From Streptomyces adelaidensis (GTDB lineage Bacteria > Actinomycetota > Actinomycetes > Streptomycetales > Streptomycetaceae): a DNA stretch of 64,000 nt. Made by a program: the position numbers and the translations under genes. Location of the stretch: positions 19,852-83,851 of the forward strand of contig NZ_JAEMUX010000033.1 of NCBI RefSeq assembly GCF_016598475.1. Reading direction: 5' to 3'. Position 1 is the first letter of the stretch. Each line of letters starts with the position of its first letter. Under the pieces are notes generated by a model that searched no databases, had not been told where the DNA came from, and worked only from the letters and a program-made list of their open reading frames with translations. Of this stretch, positions 41,886 through 50,319 are shown in pieces.

Positions 41886-42839
41886 CTACAGCAACCCCGA
41901 TGACCTCCACAGCCGCCGCCCGGCACCCCGCAGTACCCCGATGTCGTCCAGGAAGTCGGTCAGCCGCTTCGCGCCGGTCTGCATGATGTCGCGCCGATGT
42001 GCGCTGTCCCGCACCTGGGCGACAGCCTCCCGCTGATCGAGCCCGACGTTGGAGTAGACGTCGGGATTGATGAAGGCGACGGAGAAGATACGGGCGAACT
42101 CCCCGGAGGTGATCCGGGTGAACTCCCGCGACCACCGCGGAGCGGTCACCATCTGCCGCCGCAGCTCCTCGCGGGCGTAGCGGACATGCCGGGCCTCCTC
42201 CACGACATGGATGCGGGTCACCCCCCGGAGGAGCGGCTGGACCCGCTCGTCGGGGAAGGTGAGCCGCTGCATCCAGTCGAGGATCTCCTCACCGAGGAGG
42301 GTGGCGGTGAAGGAGCCGGGCGTCGTCGAGATCGTCTTGAAGACGCGGCCCAGGTTCCGGTGCAGTCGGCTGACCGGGTAGTACGGGGTGCCACCCTTGC
42401 TGATCAGCCGGGCGAACATCTTCGAGTGCCTGCACTCGTCCTCGATCTCGGTCAGCGCGTAGCGCACATGCGCACTGGTCGCCGCCTTGTCGTAGATGTG
42501 CCGCACGAGCAGCTGCATGAGGATGATCTCGAACCAGATGCCGAGGGAGGCCAGCGCCGCCGCCTCGTGCCGGGAGAGGGCGATCCGCTGGTCCTCCGGC
42601 ATCCGCCGCCACAGCGGCGTGCCGTAGAGGGACACCAGCTCCGGCGTCCAGAACCACTTGCCCTCCTCGAAGGGCGCGTCCCAGTCCAGCTCCTTGTCGG
42701 GGTCGAAGGAGTGCTTCGCGGAAGAGACGAGCAGCCGCTCGGCCACCTGCTCCCGGTCCTTGAGGACCCCGAGCGCGTCGCGCAGCACCTCCGCCTCCGA
42801 CACCGGGGGCACGGGTTTCACCGAGGGCACCGTAGTCAT
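41886..42839 (-). CDS. AurF-type diiron oxygenase
   Basis: A 317-residue helical protein of the AurF/PABA N-oxygenase family. Iron ligands are visible as two E-x2-H type sites: EIEDECRHSKMF and HVVEEARHVRYA, plus carboxylates in LSRHEAAALASLGIWFE and LLGEEILDWM. Family members oxidise aromatic amines or related substrates; the substrate here is unknown. A TetR gene follows on the same strand. Confidence 0.87.
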   Translation of the reverse strand: MTTVPSVKPVPPVSEAEVLRDALGVLKDREQVAERLLVSSAKHSFDPDKELDWDAPFEEGKWFWTPELVSLYGTPLWRRMPEDQRIALSRHEAAALASLGIWFEIILMQLLVRHIYDKAATSAHVRYALTEIEDECRHSKMFARLISKGGTPYYPVSRLHRNLGRVFKTISTTPGSFTATLLGEEILDWMQRLTFPDERVQPLLRGVTRIHVVEEARHVRYAREELRRQMVTAPRWSREFTRITSGEFARIFSVAFINPDVYSNVGLDQREAVAQVRDSAHRRDIMQTGAKRLTDFLDDIGVLRGAGRRLWRSSGLL

Positions 42840-42948
42840 GGCTGTTCCAGCTCCTCGTACCGAAGTTGAGGCTGTTACCGGCGGTCAGCGCTTATGAGAC
42901 TACTTGTCAGCAAGGCCGTCAATCCCCTGGGTGTCACTTGTTGGCGGA

Positions 42949-43458
42949 TCAACGGAGAGCGGCGCCGGGCACCGGTTCCGTCGCCGCCGTCGAAGCCGGC
43001 TCCGCAGCCCCCGCCGGGAACGACGTCCGCAGCGTGAACGCGTACGCCGTCGGCCCGTGCGCCCGCAGGTGCAGGAGCCGCTGCTCCGCCTCGGCGACGG
43101 TGGGGCGGTGGCCGGCGGGTACCCACCACAGGGTGGTCATGGCCTCGGCCAGCCGCTCGAACCACTCCCGGCGGCGCGACAGCAGCTCCCGGTGCTGCCC
43201 CTGGTACATGAACGCCGTCAGGGCGTCGGTGTCCCGCCACACCGACATGTTGATGATCAGCCACTCGTCGCCGAGGACGGGAATGTCCGTGGAGTTGCCG
43301 GAGTCGTCCTGGAGACGCCAGACGAAACCCTCCGAGGTGTCCGCCACCGCGTTGACCGGGTCGAGGGCGTCGACGAAGTCCTTCAACTGCGGGGAGTCCA
43401 GGGGCGCTTCGAGGCGGGCGATGTTGACCTGGGCGAGTTCGTACGCGGCGGGATTCAT
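42949..43458 (-). CDS. DUF3291 domain protein
   Basis: A 169-residue protein: YELAQVNIARLEAPLDSPQL at the start, INMSVWRDTDALTAFMYQGQ and the paired HRELLSRRREWFE that are typical of DUF3291, a dimeric alpha-beta barrel-like domain. The function is unknown; related folds are small monooxygenases. The ATG at 43458 gives the family N-terminus. Confidence 0.85.
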   Translation of the reverse strand: MNPAAYELAQVNIARLEAPLDSPQLKDFVDALDPVNAVADTSEGFVWRLQDDSGNSTDIPVLGDEWLIINMSVWRDTDALTAFMYQGQHRELLSRRREWFERLAEAMTTLWWVPAGHRPTVAEAEQRLLHLRAHGPTAYAFTLRTSFPAGAAEPASTAATEPVPGAALR

Positions 43459-43538
43459 GACCGAACGATAGGTCGGGTGGGCTCGGCGGTTACCTCGCAT
43501 ATCTCAGATGGCGGACATGCGTGTACCGCCCGCGGACA

Positions 43539-45002
43539 CTAGTCCGCCGCCCTCAGCACCGCCTCCATCACCTCCCGCGCGATCGGCGCCGCGTCGCCAC
43601 CCCCGCTGATCTCCCCCCGTACCGCCTCCGCGTCCTCGACGACCACGGCGACCGCCACCTGGGGTTCGACCGCGTCGTCGGCCTGGGCCCACCCGATGAA
43701 CCAGGCGTAGGGCGTGCCGGAGTTGCCGATGCCGTGCTGGGCGGTGCCGGTCTTGCCGCCGACGGTGGCGTGGCGGATGGCGGCGTTGGTGCCGGTGCCG
43801 TCCTCGACGACGCCACGCATCAGCTCGCGCAGCCGCCTCGCGGTGGCCGGGTTCATGGCCTGGCGCAGGGTCCGGGCGCCCCTCGTGGCGACCGTGCGGC
43901 CGGCGGCCGTGGTGGTCCGCTCGACGAGGTACGGCGACCGGAGAGAGCCCCCGTTGGCGACGGCCGCCGTGACGAGCGCCATCTGCAGGGGCGTGGCCCG
44001 GGTGTCGTACTGGCCGATGGAGGAGAGGGCGAGCTGCGCCCGGTCCATCTCGGTGTCGAAGCTGCTGGGGGCGACGGAGAAGGGGATGCGCAGGCCCGAG
44101 TCGTTGAAGCCGAACGCCCGGGCCGTGTCCGTCATCGGGCCGAGGCCGACGTCCACGCCCAGCTTGGCGAAGACCGTGTTGCAGGACCACTCGAAGGCAT
44201 GGCGCAGGGAGGCGTTCTCGCAGCCCTCGACCTCGTTGGAGAGGGAGGTCGAGGTGCCCGGCAGGGTGTACGGCTCGGGGGAGCGGGTGGGGGCGTCGAG
44301 ATCCGTGACCACCCCGGCGTCCAGCGCCGCCGCCGCCGTCACCACCTTGAAGGTCGAACCCGGCGGATACGTCTGCCGCACCGCCCGGTTGAGCATCGGC
44401 CTGCCCGCGTCCCCGTTCAGCCGCGCCCACGCCTCGGCCACCGGGGGACCGTTCCCGGACAGCACGGCGGGGTCGTACGACGGTCTGGAGACCAGCGCCA
44501 GGACGCGCCCGGTGGCCGGTTCGAGCGCCGCGACCGCGCCCCGGCGGGCGCCGAGTCCCACGTACGCCGCCCGCTGGGCCGCCTCCTGAAGGGTGGTGAC
44601 GACCTCGCCGCCGGCGTTGCGGTCGCGGGTGATGTCGTTCCACAGGGGGAGGAAGGACAGCAGCGGGTCGCTGCCGTCGAGGAGGGAGTCCTCCGCGTGC
44701 TCCAGGAACGTCGTCCCGTACACCTGCGAGGCGAAGCCCGTGACCGGCGCGTACAACGGGCCGTCCCGGTACGTGCGTTCGTAGCGGAGCTGCTCCCTGG
44801 TGTCCTTCGAGCCGGTGACCGGGCGCCCCTCGACCACGATGTTCCCGCGCGGCTGGCCCCAACGGGCGATCGTCGGGCGGCGGTTGGCGGGATTGTCGTC
44901 GTAGACCCGGGACTGCAGGACCTGGATGCGGGTGGCGTTGACCAGGAGGGCGATCAGCAGCAGGGCGCACAGGGCGGCGGCGCGGCGGATGTACTTGGTC
45001 AT
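43539..45002 (-). CDS. Class B penicillin-binding protein transpeptidase
   Basis: A 487-residue cell-wall transpeptidase with one N-terminal membrane anchor (about 9-24). Active-site motifs are SxxK in PPGSTFKVV, SxN as SCN in FEWSCNTVF and KTG in GGKTGTAQ. It crosslinks peptidoglycan and works with a SEDS polymerase, which is encoded directly upstream and overlaps its start by ATGA. This pair is additional to ftsW-ftsI and rodA-pbp2 and probably serves growth or sporulation; the stage is not visible. Confidence 0.94.
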   Translation of the reverse strand: MTKYIRRAAALCALLLIALLVNATRIQVLQSRVYDDNPANRRPTIARWGQPRGNIVVEGRPVTGSKDTREQLRYERTYRDGPLYAPVTGFASQVYGTTFLEHAEDSLLDGSDPLLSFLPLWNDITRDRNAGGEVVTTLQEAAQRAAYVGLGARRGAVAALEPATGRVLALVSRPSYDPAVLSGNGPPVAEAWARLNGDAGRPMLNRAVRQTYPPGSTFKVVTAAAALDAGVVTDLDAPTRSPEPYTLPGTSTSLSNEVEGCENASLRHAFEWSCNTVFAKLGVDVGLGPMTDTARAFGFNDSGLRIPFSVAPSSFDTEMDRAQLALSSIGQYDTRATPLQMALVTAAVANGGSLRSPYLVERTTTAAGRTVATRGARTLRQAMNPATARRLRELMRGVVEDGTGTNAAIRHATVGGKTGTAQHGIGNSGTPYAWFIGWAQADDAVEPQVAVAVVVEDAEAVRGEISGGGDAAPIAREVMEAVLRAAD

Positions 45003-46411
45003 GCGCCTCTCCCGAAAGCCGCGGCCCTGTCCTGCGGGCCGTCGTGGCGGTCGTACTGCCGGCGGGCGGAGTCGCTCAGGCGCATCAGCAGGGCCACGAT
45101 GATCCAGTTGGTGACGACGGAGGAGCCGCCCTGGGCGAGGAAGGGCATCGCCATGCCGGTGAGGGGGATGAGGCCGGTGACACCGCCGGCGATCACGAAG
45201 ACCTGGAGGGCGACGATCGAGGCGAGCCCGATGGCCAGCAGCCGGCCGAAGGGGTCGCGCAGGGCGAGGCCGGTGCGGTAGCCGCGCTCCACGAGCAGGG
45301 CGTAGAGCAGGAAGATCGCGGAGAGGCCGGCCAGGCCCAGTTCCTCGCCCGCCGTGGCCAGGATGAAGTCCGACTTGGCGGCGAAGCCGATCAGGACGGA
45401 GTGGCCGAGGCCGAGCCCGGTGCCGAGCAGCCCGCCGGCGGCGAACGCGAAGAGGGACTGGGCGAGTTGGCCCGGGCCCTCGCCCGCCTCGATCGACGCG
45501 AACGGGTGCAGCCAGTCCTCGACCCGGCTGTGCACATGCGGTTCGAGCCAGCCGACGGCCACCGCGCCCACACACGCCAGCAGCAGCCCCACCGCGATCC
45601 AGCCGGTGCGGCCCGTGGCGACGTACAGCATGATCACGAACAGGCCGAAGAACAGCAGCGAGGTGCCCAGGTCCCGTTCCAGGACCAGGACACCGACGCT
45701 CAGCAGCCAGATGGTGACGATCGGGCCGAGGACGCGCCCGGTGGGCAGCTGGAGGCGCTTGAACCGCCAGATCTGCCGCCCGGCGTACGCCAGCGCGTTG
45801 CGGTTCGCCGCGAGATAGCCGGCGAAGAACACCGCGAGCAGCACCTTCGCGAACTCGCCCGGCTGGAGGGAGAATCCGGCGATCCGTACCCAGATCCGGG
45901 CGCCGTTGACCGGCGGGAAGAGGATCGGCAGCACCAGCAGCGCCAGCGCGGCCACCACCGATACGTACGCGTAGCGCTGGAGCACCCGGTGGTCGCGCAG
46001 CAGGGCCACCACCGTGATGAACAGCGCCACCCCGAGCGTCGACCAGTTCAGCTGCGCGGGCGCCGCCTGGTCGCCCGGGGTCTCCAGATCGAGACGGTGG
46101 ATCAGCACCAGGCCCAGACCGTTGAGCAGCACCGCGATCGGCAGCAGCAGCGGATCGGCGTACGGCGCCCGCACGCGCACCACGAGATGCGCCAGCAGCG
46201 CGAGCACGCCGAGCCCGGCGCCGTAATCGGCGGCGCCGGGCGGGACGGTGCCGTTCTTCGCCAGACCCACAGCGCAGTAGCCGTACATGGAGAGCAGGAC
46301 GGCCACGACGGTGAGGGTGAACTCGACGCCTCGGCGCCGGAGCAGGCGAACGGCGGGCGGGGACGGGTCCGAGGGATCCGCCGCCACGGTCGTTCCGGCC
46401 TTGGTGGTCAT
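44999..46411 (-). CDS. FtsW/RodA/SpoVE (SEDS) peptidoglycan polymerase
   Basis: A 470-residue protein with about 12 membrane segments. Family marks are FSLQPGEFAKVLLAVFFAGYL, VLVLERDLGTSLLFFGLF and the late GLIPLTGMAMPFLAQGGSSV. SEDS proteins polymerise lipid II outside the membrane together with a class B PBP, here the next gene (4-base overlap). The hydrophilic N-terminus (MTTKAGTT...) is short. Confidence 0.95.
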   Translation of the reverse strand: MTTKAGTTVAADPSDPSPPAVRLLRRRGVEFTLTVVAVLLSMYGYCAVGLAKNGTVPPGAADYGAGLGVLALLAHLVVRVRAPYADPLLLPIAVLLNGLGLVLIHRLDLETPGDQAAPAQLNWSTLGVALFITVVALLRDHRVLQRYAYVSVVAALALLVLPILFPPVNGARIWVRIAGFSLQPGEFAKVLLAVFFAGYLAANRNALAYAGRQIWRFKRLQLPTGRVLGPIVTIWLLSVGVLVLERDLGTSLLFFGLFVIMLYVATGRTGWIAVGLLLACVGAVAVGWLEPHVHSRVEDWLHPFASIEAGEGPGQLAQSLFAFAAGGLLGTGLGLGHSVLIGFAAKSDFILATAGEELGLAGLSAIFLLYALLVERGYRTGLALRDPFGRLLAIGLASIVALQVFVIAGGVTGLIPLTGMAMPFLAQGGSSVVTNWIIVALLMRLSDSARRQYDRHDGPQDRAAAFGRGA

Positions 46412-46459
46412 GCCCGGAACTTACCCAAATGGGATGTCCTGTGCGCCTTGTCGCTCAGT

Positions 46460-46816
46460 TCAGCACCAGCGTGGCGTCTTCCAGGTCTCGATGTAACGGG
46501 CCGAACCCCAGGCCCAGGTGCCGTTGGTGAGCAGGTACCAGTTCCGGTTGCCGTCGATGTTCTGGCCCCGGGTCTTGCAGAAGATCTTGACGATCTCCCC
46601 GAAGGGCGCGACCCGGATCACCGCGCCACCGCGATTCGGGGCGCTGCGCAGGATCAGACCGGAGCGGGCGGTGACCTCGCCCTTCACGATCCCCCTGTTC
46701 CTCCCGTTGTCCTCCCAGTCGTCGCCGGCGGCGGCCGGAGTGGTGGCGGCCAGCGCCATGAGAGCGCCACCGGCAGCGGCTATGCCGAACCGCATGAGCA
46801 GAATCCGCAGGGACAT
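46460..46816 (-). CDS. Secreted SH3-domain protein
   Basis: A 118-residue protein with a signal peptide (cut near TTPAAAGDD) and one bacterial SH3 domain: GLILRSAPNRGGAVIRVAPF and WYLLTNGTWAWGSARYI. Two cysteines (FCKT and the C-terminal RWC) could form a disulfide. Such domains bind cell-wall peptides. ATG 46816 has GGAGGAG directly upstream. Confidence 0.85.
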   Translation of the reverse strand: MSLRILLMRFGIAAAGGALMALAATTPAAAGDDWEDNGRNRGIVKGEVTARSGLILRSAPNRGGAVIRVAPFGEIVKIFCKTRGQNIDGNRNWYLLTNGTWAWGSARYIETWKTPRWC

Positions 46817-46911
46817 TGATGCTCCTCCAGAAAGGGGGCGAAGCTGACTAATCGCCACGTTAGGAGGAGGAGGCAGAGGGCGCCTTCTGCACTAGGCCAT
46901 CAGAGCCCGCG

Positions 46912-46955
46912 ACTCCTGAAGGGGGCGCAGCCCCACCCTTCAGGGGCGCGGGGCT
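46912..46955. repeat. Dispersed intergenic repeat, third (inverted, partial) copy
   Basis: CTGAAGGGGGCGCAGCCCC with CTTCAGGGGCGCGGGGCTG is the reverse-strand form of the element core seen near 9401 and 39371, with the AACTGCGCGA part changed. Confidence 0.6.
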
Positions 46956-46988
46956 GTGTCCATGTGCGGCTCCGTCGCGTGGGCGCGA

Positions 46989-47276
46989 TCAACCCCCACC
47001 GGCCGGCAGCCGCAAAACAGCCACCGCACCCCCATCGTCGGCGTTCTCGAACGTCAACCGAGCCCCCAACACCTCCGCCTGCCCCACAGCAATCGTCAAC
47101 CCCAGCCCATGCCCCTTGGCGGAGCCCTTCGCGGAGCCCGAGGTCCGGAACCGCTGAGGCCCGTCCGTCAACAGGTACACCAGACCCCCGGAGTCGCCGC
47201 AGGCCCCCAGCAGCAGAACAGCGGCCACGGCGACCGACGCGCCGACGGCCGCACGCACGGGGCGGCTGGGGAACAC
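46989..47276 (-). pseudogene. Fusion remnant: lipoprotein start joined to histidine kinase end
   Basis: A 95-residue ORF. Residues 1-40 are a lipoprotein start: signal sequence, lipobox LLGAC (cysteine at 26) and GGLVYLLTDGP. Residues from about 45 are the end of a histidine kinase ATPase domain: RTSGSAKG, GHGLGLTIAVGQAEVLGARL and a final beta strand AVAVLRLPAG. No dimerisation domain or N box is present. In actinomycetes such lipoprotein genes can neighbour two-component systems, so an in-frame deletion is the simplest origin. It may still be expressed as a lipoprotein. Confidence 0.7.
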
Positions 47277-47383
47277 GGGACTCCTGGGACGCGGACGGAC
47301 GCGGATACGGGACGGCCGGAGAGACCCGGAGGGCCTCTTCGGGCGGCTGTGGTCCCGTACACCCTATTCGTACAGAAGTCCCA

Positions 47384-47452
47384 ATCGCCCGCTCGCGCCA
47401 CTCACCATCGCCCGCTCGCGCCACTCCACATCGCCCGCTCGCCCTACTCCGT
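47384..47452. repeat. Three 23-bp tandem repeats
   Basis: Units starting ATCGCCCGCTCGCGCCACTC at 47384 and 47407 and a diverged unit at 47430. The third runs into the stop codon of the phosphatase gene. Confidence 0.9.
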
Positions 47453-48001
47453 GAGCTCCTCCAACTCCTCCAGGAACCGGACCGTCGGCAGCCCCGTGTG
47501 CAGGTACTCCACGAACAGTTCGTTGTGCAGCGCCCATGGTGAGCGGCGGGTGCGGATCAGCCGGATCGCCTCCTCGGCCAAGTGCCCGTCGCGGATCAGC
47601 GCGTGCGCGACGACCAGGCCGGACCGGTTGTAGCCGCTGCAGCAGCGGACGAGGACCCGCTTGCCGTCCTCCAGCGCGTCGCACGCCGCCTGCGCCAGCC
47701 GCTCCACGCCCGCCAGCTGCGTACCGTCGAGCGGTCCGTCCGGGATCGGCCACACATGGTGCTCGACGCCCTCGTCCGGCCCGTGTCCGGGCAGCCGCAG
47801 CAGGGTCAGCACGAGATCGAACTCATCGCCTACGACCGCGAACTCGACGCCTCCGGTGCCCGTCCGCCCCGCGTACTCGTGCCCGCCCATCCACAGACCG
47901 GGCACGATCTCGCTCCACGGTTCGTCCGGAGCAGGCACATCGGGCTGCTTCCTGCGTGTCCGCAACGGCGCCTCCCCTGGGCCCTGACGACGGGTCGTCA
48001 C
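47444..48001 (-). CDS. Dual-specificity/tyrosine protein phosphatase
   Basis: A 185-residue phosphatase with the CX5R active-site loop in VRCCSGYNRSGLVVAHALI; the general acid is probably in IPDGPLDGTQ. It uses a cysteine nucleophile to remove phosphate from Tyr or Ser/Thr. The gene is divergent from the NERD gene with only 68 bases between them. GTG 48001 is the start. Confidence 0.87.
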   Translation of the reverse strand: MTTRRQGPGEAPLRTRRKQPDVPAPDEPWSEIVPGLWMGGHEYAGRTGTGGVEFAVVGDEFDLVLTLLRLPGHGPDEGVEHHVWPIPDGPLDGTQLAGVERLAQAACDALEDGKRVLVRCCSGYNRSGLVVAHALIRDGHLAEEAIRLIRTRRSPWALHNELFVEYLHTGLPTVRFLEELEELTE

Positions 48002-48069
48002 CCCAAAGGTAGCCGGGTTCTTGCCGATGGAGCACCCCGCCTGTTCCCATGGTCGTGGGGTGATGGTGC

Positions 48070-48873
48070 ATGAGCGGACTGCGCGTCATACCGACCTGGC
48101 GGCACGGACAGGAGCGCCTGTACGTGTGCCGGACCGACGGGAGGAACATCGCCTGGTACGACCGTGAGGCGGGCCGGGTGAACCTGCTCAGCGAGGAGCG
48201 CAGAGCGGACGTGCTCGCCGCCCTGCACCCCTTCCTCACCGGCCCGGTCACAGTGGGCCCGCCACCCGTGCCGACCCCCGCCGAACTGGCCCGGCTGAGC
48301 CTCCACCCGGACGACGACCTGGCCCCCAACCGCCCCGGCGAGGCCCTGCTGATCGCCCTCGACCGCACCCCCGGCCCACCGCGCCGGCTGCGCCCCGACC
48401 CGCGCCGCCGCGCCCTGGCCGCCGAGCAGACCGTCGGTGACGCGCTGGACCGGCTGGAGCGCGCCGGCTGGCACACCCTGCACTCCGTCCCGCTGCCCGG
48501 CGGCGACCGTATCCACCACCTCGTCATCGGTCCCGGCGGCCTGTACTGCGTCCGTTCCCTGTACGCCCGCAGGCAGCGGGTCGTCGTCTCCGATCCCATG
48601 GTCGGCATCGGCCGCCACGAACCCCGGCCCGTCCTGCGCGGCCTCCGCGCCGACGCGGACCGCGCCTCCTACGCCCTCACCGCCGAGGTCCACCCCGTGC
48701 TGGCCCTCGCCGAACCCGCGGACCTCTCCGTCACCGTGCCCCCGCGAGAGGCCCGCGTCCTGAGGAACACGGACCTCTCCGAGCTGGCCCGCACGGGCGG
48801 GATGCTCAAACCGGCGGACGTGGAGGCGCTGCACGCGATGGCCCGGGACCGGCGTACCTGGACGCGGGTGTAG
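48070..48873 (+). CDS. NERD-domain protein (nuclease-related domain)
   Basis: A 267-residue protein. The second half is a NERD domain (EQTVGDALDRLERAGWHTLH, DRIHHLVIGPGGLYCVRSLY), a relative of restriction-like nucleases found in DNA-processing or defence contexts. The N-terminal part (RLYVCRTDGRNIAWYDREAG) is typical of streptomycete versions. The catalytic residues are only partly recognisable, so activity is uncertain. Confidence 0.82.
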   Translation: MSGLRVIPTWRHGQERLYVCRTDGRNIAWYDREAGRVNLLSEERRADVLAALHPFLTGPVTVGPPPVPTPAELARLSLHPDDDLAPNRPGEALLIALDRTPGPPRRLRPDPRRRALAAEQTVGDALDRLERAGWHTLHSVPLPGGDRIHHLVIGPGGLYCVRSLYARRQRVVVSDPMVGIGRHEPRPVLRGLRADADRASYALTAEVHPVLALAEPADLSVTVPPREARVLRNTDLSELARTGGMLKPADVEALHAMARDRRTWTRV

Positions 48874-48893
48874 GCCGTGGCTCACCCCCCGTA

Positions 48894-50198
48894 TCAGGTG
48901 AGCTTCTTGAAGTAGTGGTCCAGCGCCAGCTCGCCGATCCGCCGGCCGATGTCGCTGCCGACGACGTCCGCGGTGCGGAAGTGGATGCCGCTCCACACCC
49001 GGGCGTCGATCACATCGCGGTTGAAGTCGGCCGACCTCGTGTACGTGCGGGTGGTGCCCGTGACCGTCGAGGACATACGGAGGTCGATGTCGCCGCCGGT
49101 CAGCCGGTCGAGTACGGCCATGGCGGCACCGTCGTTGGCGCAGTGGCCGCCCATGTACTCCGGGTAGGGCGGGGTGTTGAGGAGCGGCTCCCAGGACGGG
49201 TCGGCCTCGGTCGCCGGGTTGCCGTCGGTGTCGGCCAGCCGGATCGCGGTGATGGGGCGCCACAGGGCGTAGGTGAACTTGGAGTTCCAGGTGGTGATCG
49301 TCGCGTCGGCCGTGGCGGTGTTGGCGGCGGCGAAGAGGCGGGCCGCCTCGACGATGTCGAGCCCGTGCCGGGTGGCGTGGTCGGCGTAGGAGGCCTGGAA
49401 CTGCTGGGGCAGCGGGTCGGAGAAGAAGAGCGCGGTCTCGGTCTGCCAGGGGTTGCGTTCCGTGCTGTGCTTCGCGCCCATGGCCTTCGCCTCGGCGAGG
49501 TCCCGGGCGTACCGCTTCGAGGTCAGGGCGGGCGGCGGGGGCGGCATGAACTGGTCGGGGGAGTCGAGGAGCAGGGGCCGCAGCTTCGCGAGCCAGGTGT
49601 TGCCGAAGGGGGCGTCGGCCGGCGGGGAGGGCCGCCAGACACCCGGGGCGGGCTTCCTGTCGTAGGGGATCTTGGCGTCCCGGCCGTCGTTCTCGCGCAG
49701 TTCGATCAGACGCGCGGCGGCCCGTTCGCCGAAGCGGACGCCCCGGTCCTCGGCCCGGCCGTCGGGGATCTTCGCGAGCGAGACGTCGTACGCGGCGTCG
49801 ATCCGGTTCTTCGAGGCCGGGAAGTAGGTCAGCAGCACCCTGCGCGCGGCGGTCGCGGCGGCGGCCTCGGAGGAGGCGCGGCGGGGGCCGCGGGCATCGC
49901 GGGTGTGCCATTTGTACGGGGCGTAGCGGCCCTCGATGCCGACCACCGCGTTGTACACGGCGGCCGAGACGAACCCGTACCAGACGAACGGCTCGGCCGT
50001 GGGGCGCCGGGCGTCCTCGGCGACGACGGCGACGGCGGTCCTGCTCCAGTCGGTGATCACCTCGGCGTTCGGTGTGCGGGTCCGGGGCGGGTGCCGGTCC
50101 GGGGCGGCCTCGGAGACCCACGGCAGGGCGGCGAGGCTCACGGCCGCGAGTCCCACGGCGAGGGCGCGGCGGGTCCCGGACCGTTGTGCTGCTTGCAT
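48894..50198 (-). CDS. Vanadium-dependent haloperoxidase / PAP2-related secreted enzyme
   Basis: A 434-residue exported protein with a signal peptide (cut near SEAAPD). The vanadate/phosphate site is visible: Lys307 and Arg314 in KFTYALWRP, His352 in PEYMGGHC (in place of the usual PSGH), and Arg400 with His406 in ARVWSGIHF. The fold binds either vanadate (haloperoxidases) or phosphate (acid phosphatases); length and spacing fit the haloperoxidase group. The natural substrate is unknown. Confidence 0.87.
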   Translation of the reverse strand: MQAAQRSGTRRALAVGLAAVSLAALPWVSEAAPDRHPPRTRTPNAEVITDWSRTAVAVVAEDARRPTAEPFVWYGFVSAAVYNAVVGIEGRYAPYKWHTRDARGPRRASSEAAAATAARRVLLTYFPASKNRIDAAYDVSLAKIPDGRAEDRGVRFGERAAARLIELRENDGRDAKIPYDRKPAPGVWRPSPPADAPFGNTWLAKLRPLLLDSPDQFMPPPPPALTSKRYARDLAEAKAMGAKHSTERNPWQTETALFFSDPLPQQFQASYADHATRHGLDIVEAARLFAAANTATADATITTWNSKFTYALWRPITAIRLADTDGNPATEADPSWEPLLNTPPYPEYMGGHCANDGAAMAVLDRLTGGDIDLRMSSTVTGTTRTYTRSADFNRDVIDARVWSGIHFRTADVVGSDIGRRIGELALDHYFKKLT

Positions 50199-50262
50199 GC
50201 TGCTCCTTGCTGAACGCCAGGCTGGGTGTCTTGGGCGGGACTGTTTCCTTTGTCCCCGTTTC

Positions 50263-50287
50263 AGGCATGCCCCGCCGAGGGGTGCCT
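50263..50287 (-). terminator. Hairpin after LigD-type polymerase gene
   Basis: AGGCATGCCCC and GGGGTGCCT pair with one bulge around GCCGA, about 35-60 bases after the polymerase stop. A second, weaker hairpin (ACCCTTTCGGGGGGT) lies between. Either may end the transcript. Confidence 0.5.
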
Positions 50288-50319
50288 GGAGAGACCCTTT
50301 CGGGGGGTTTCGTGCGCCT

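Noticed and set aside
42880..42930. Possible TetR operator TGAGACTACTTGTCA upstream of the diiron oxygenase gene
   Set aside because: Only four of seven arm positions match, which is within chance for a short stretch.
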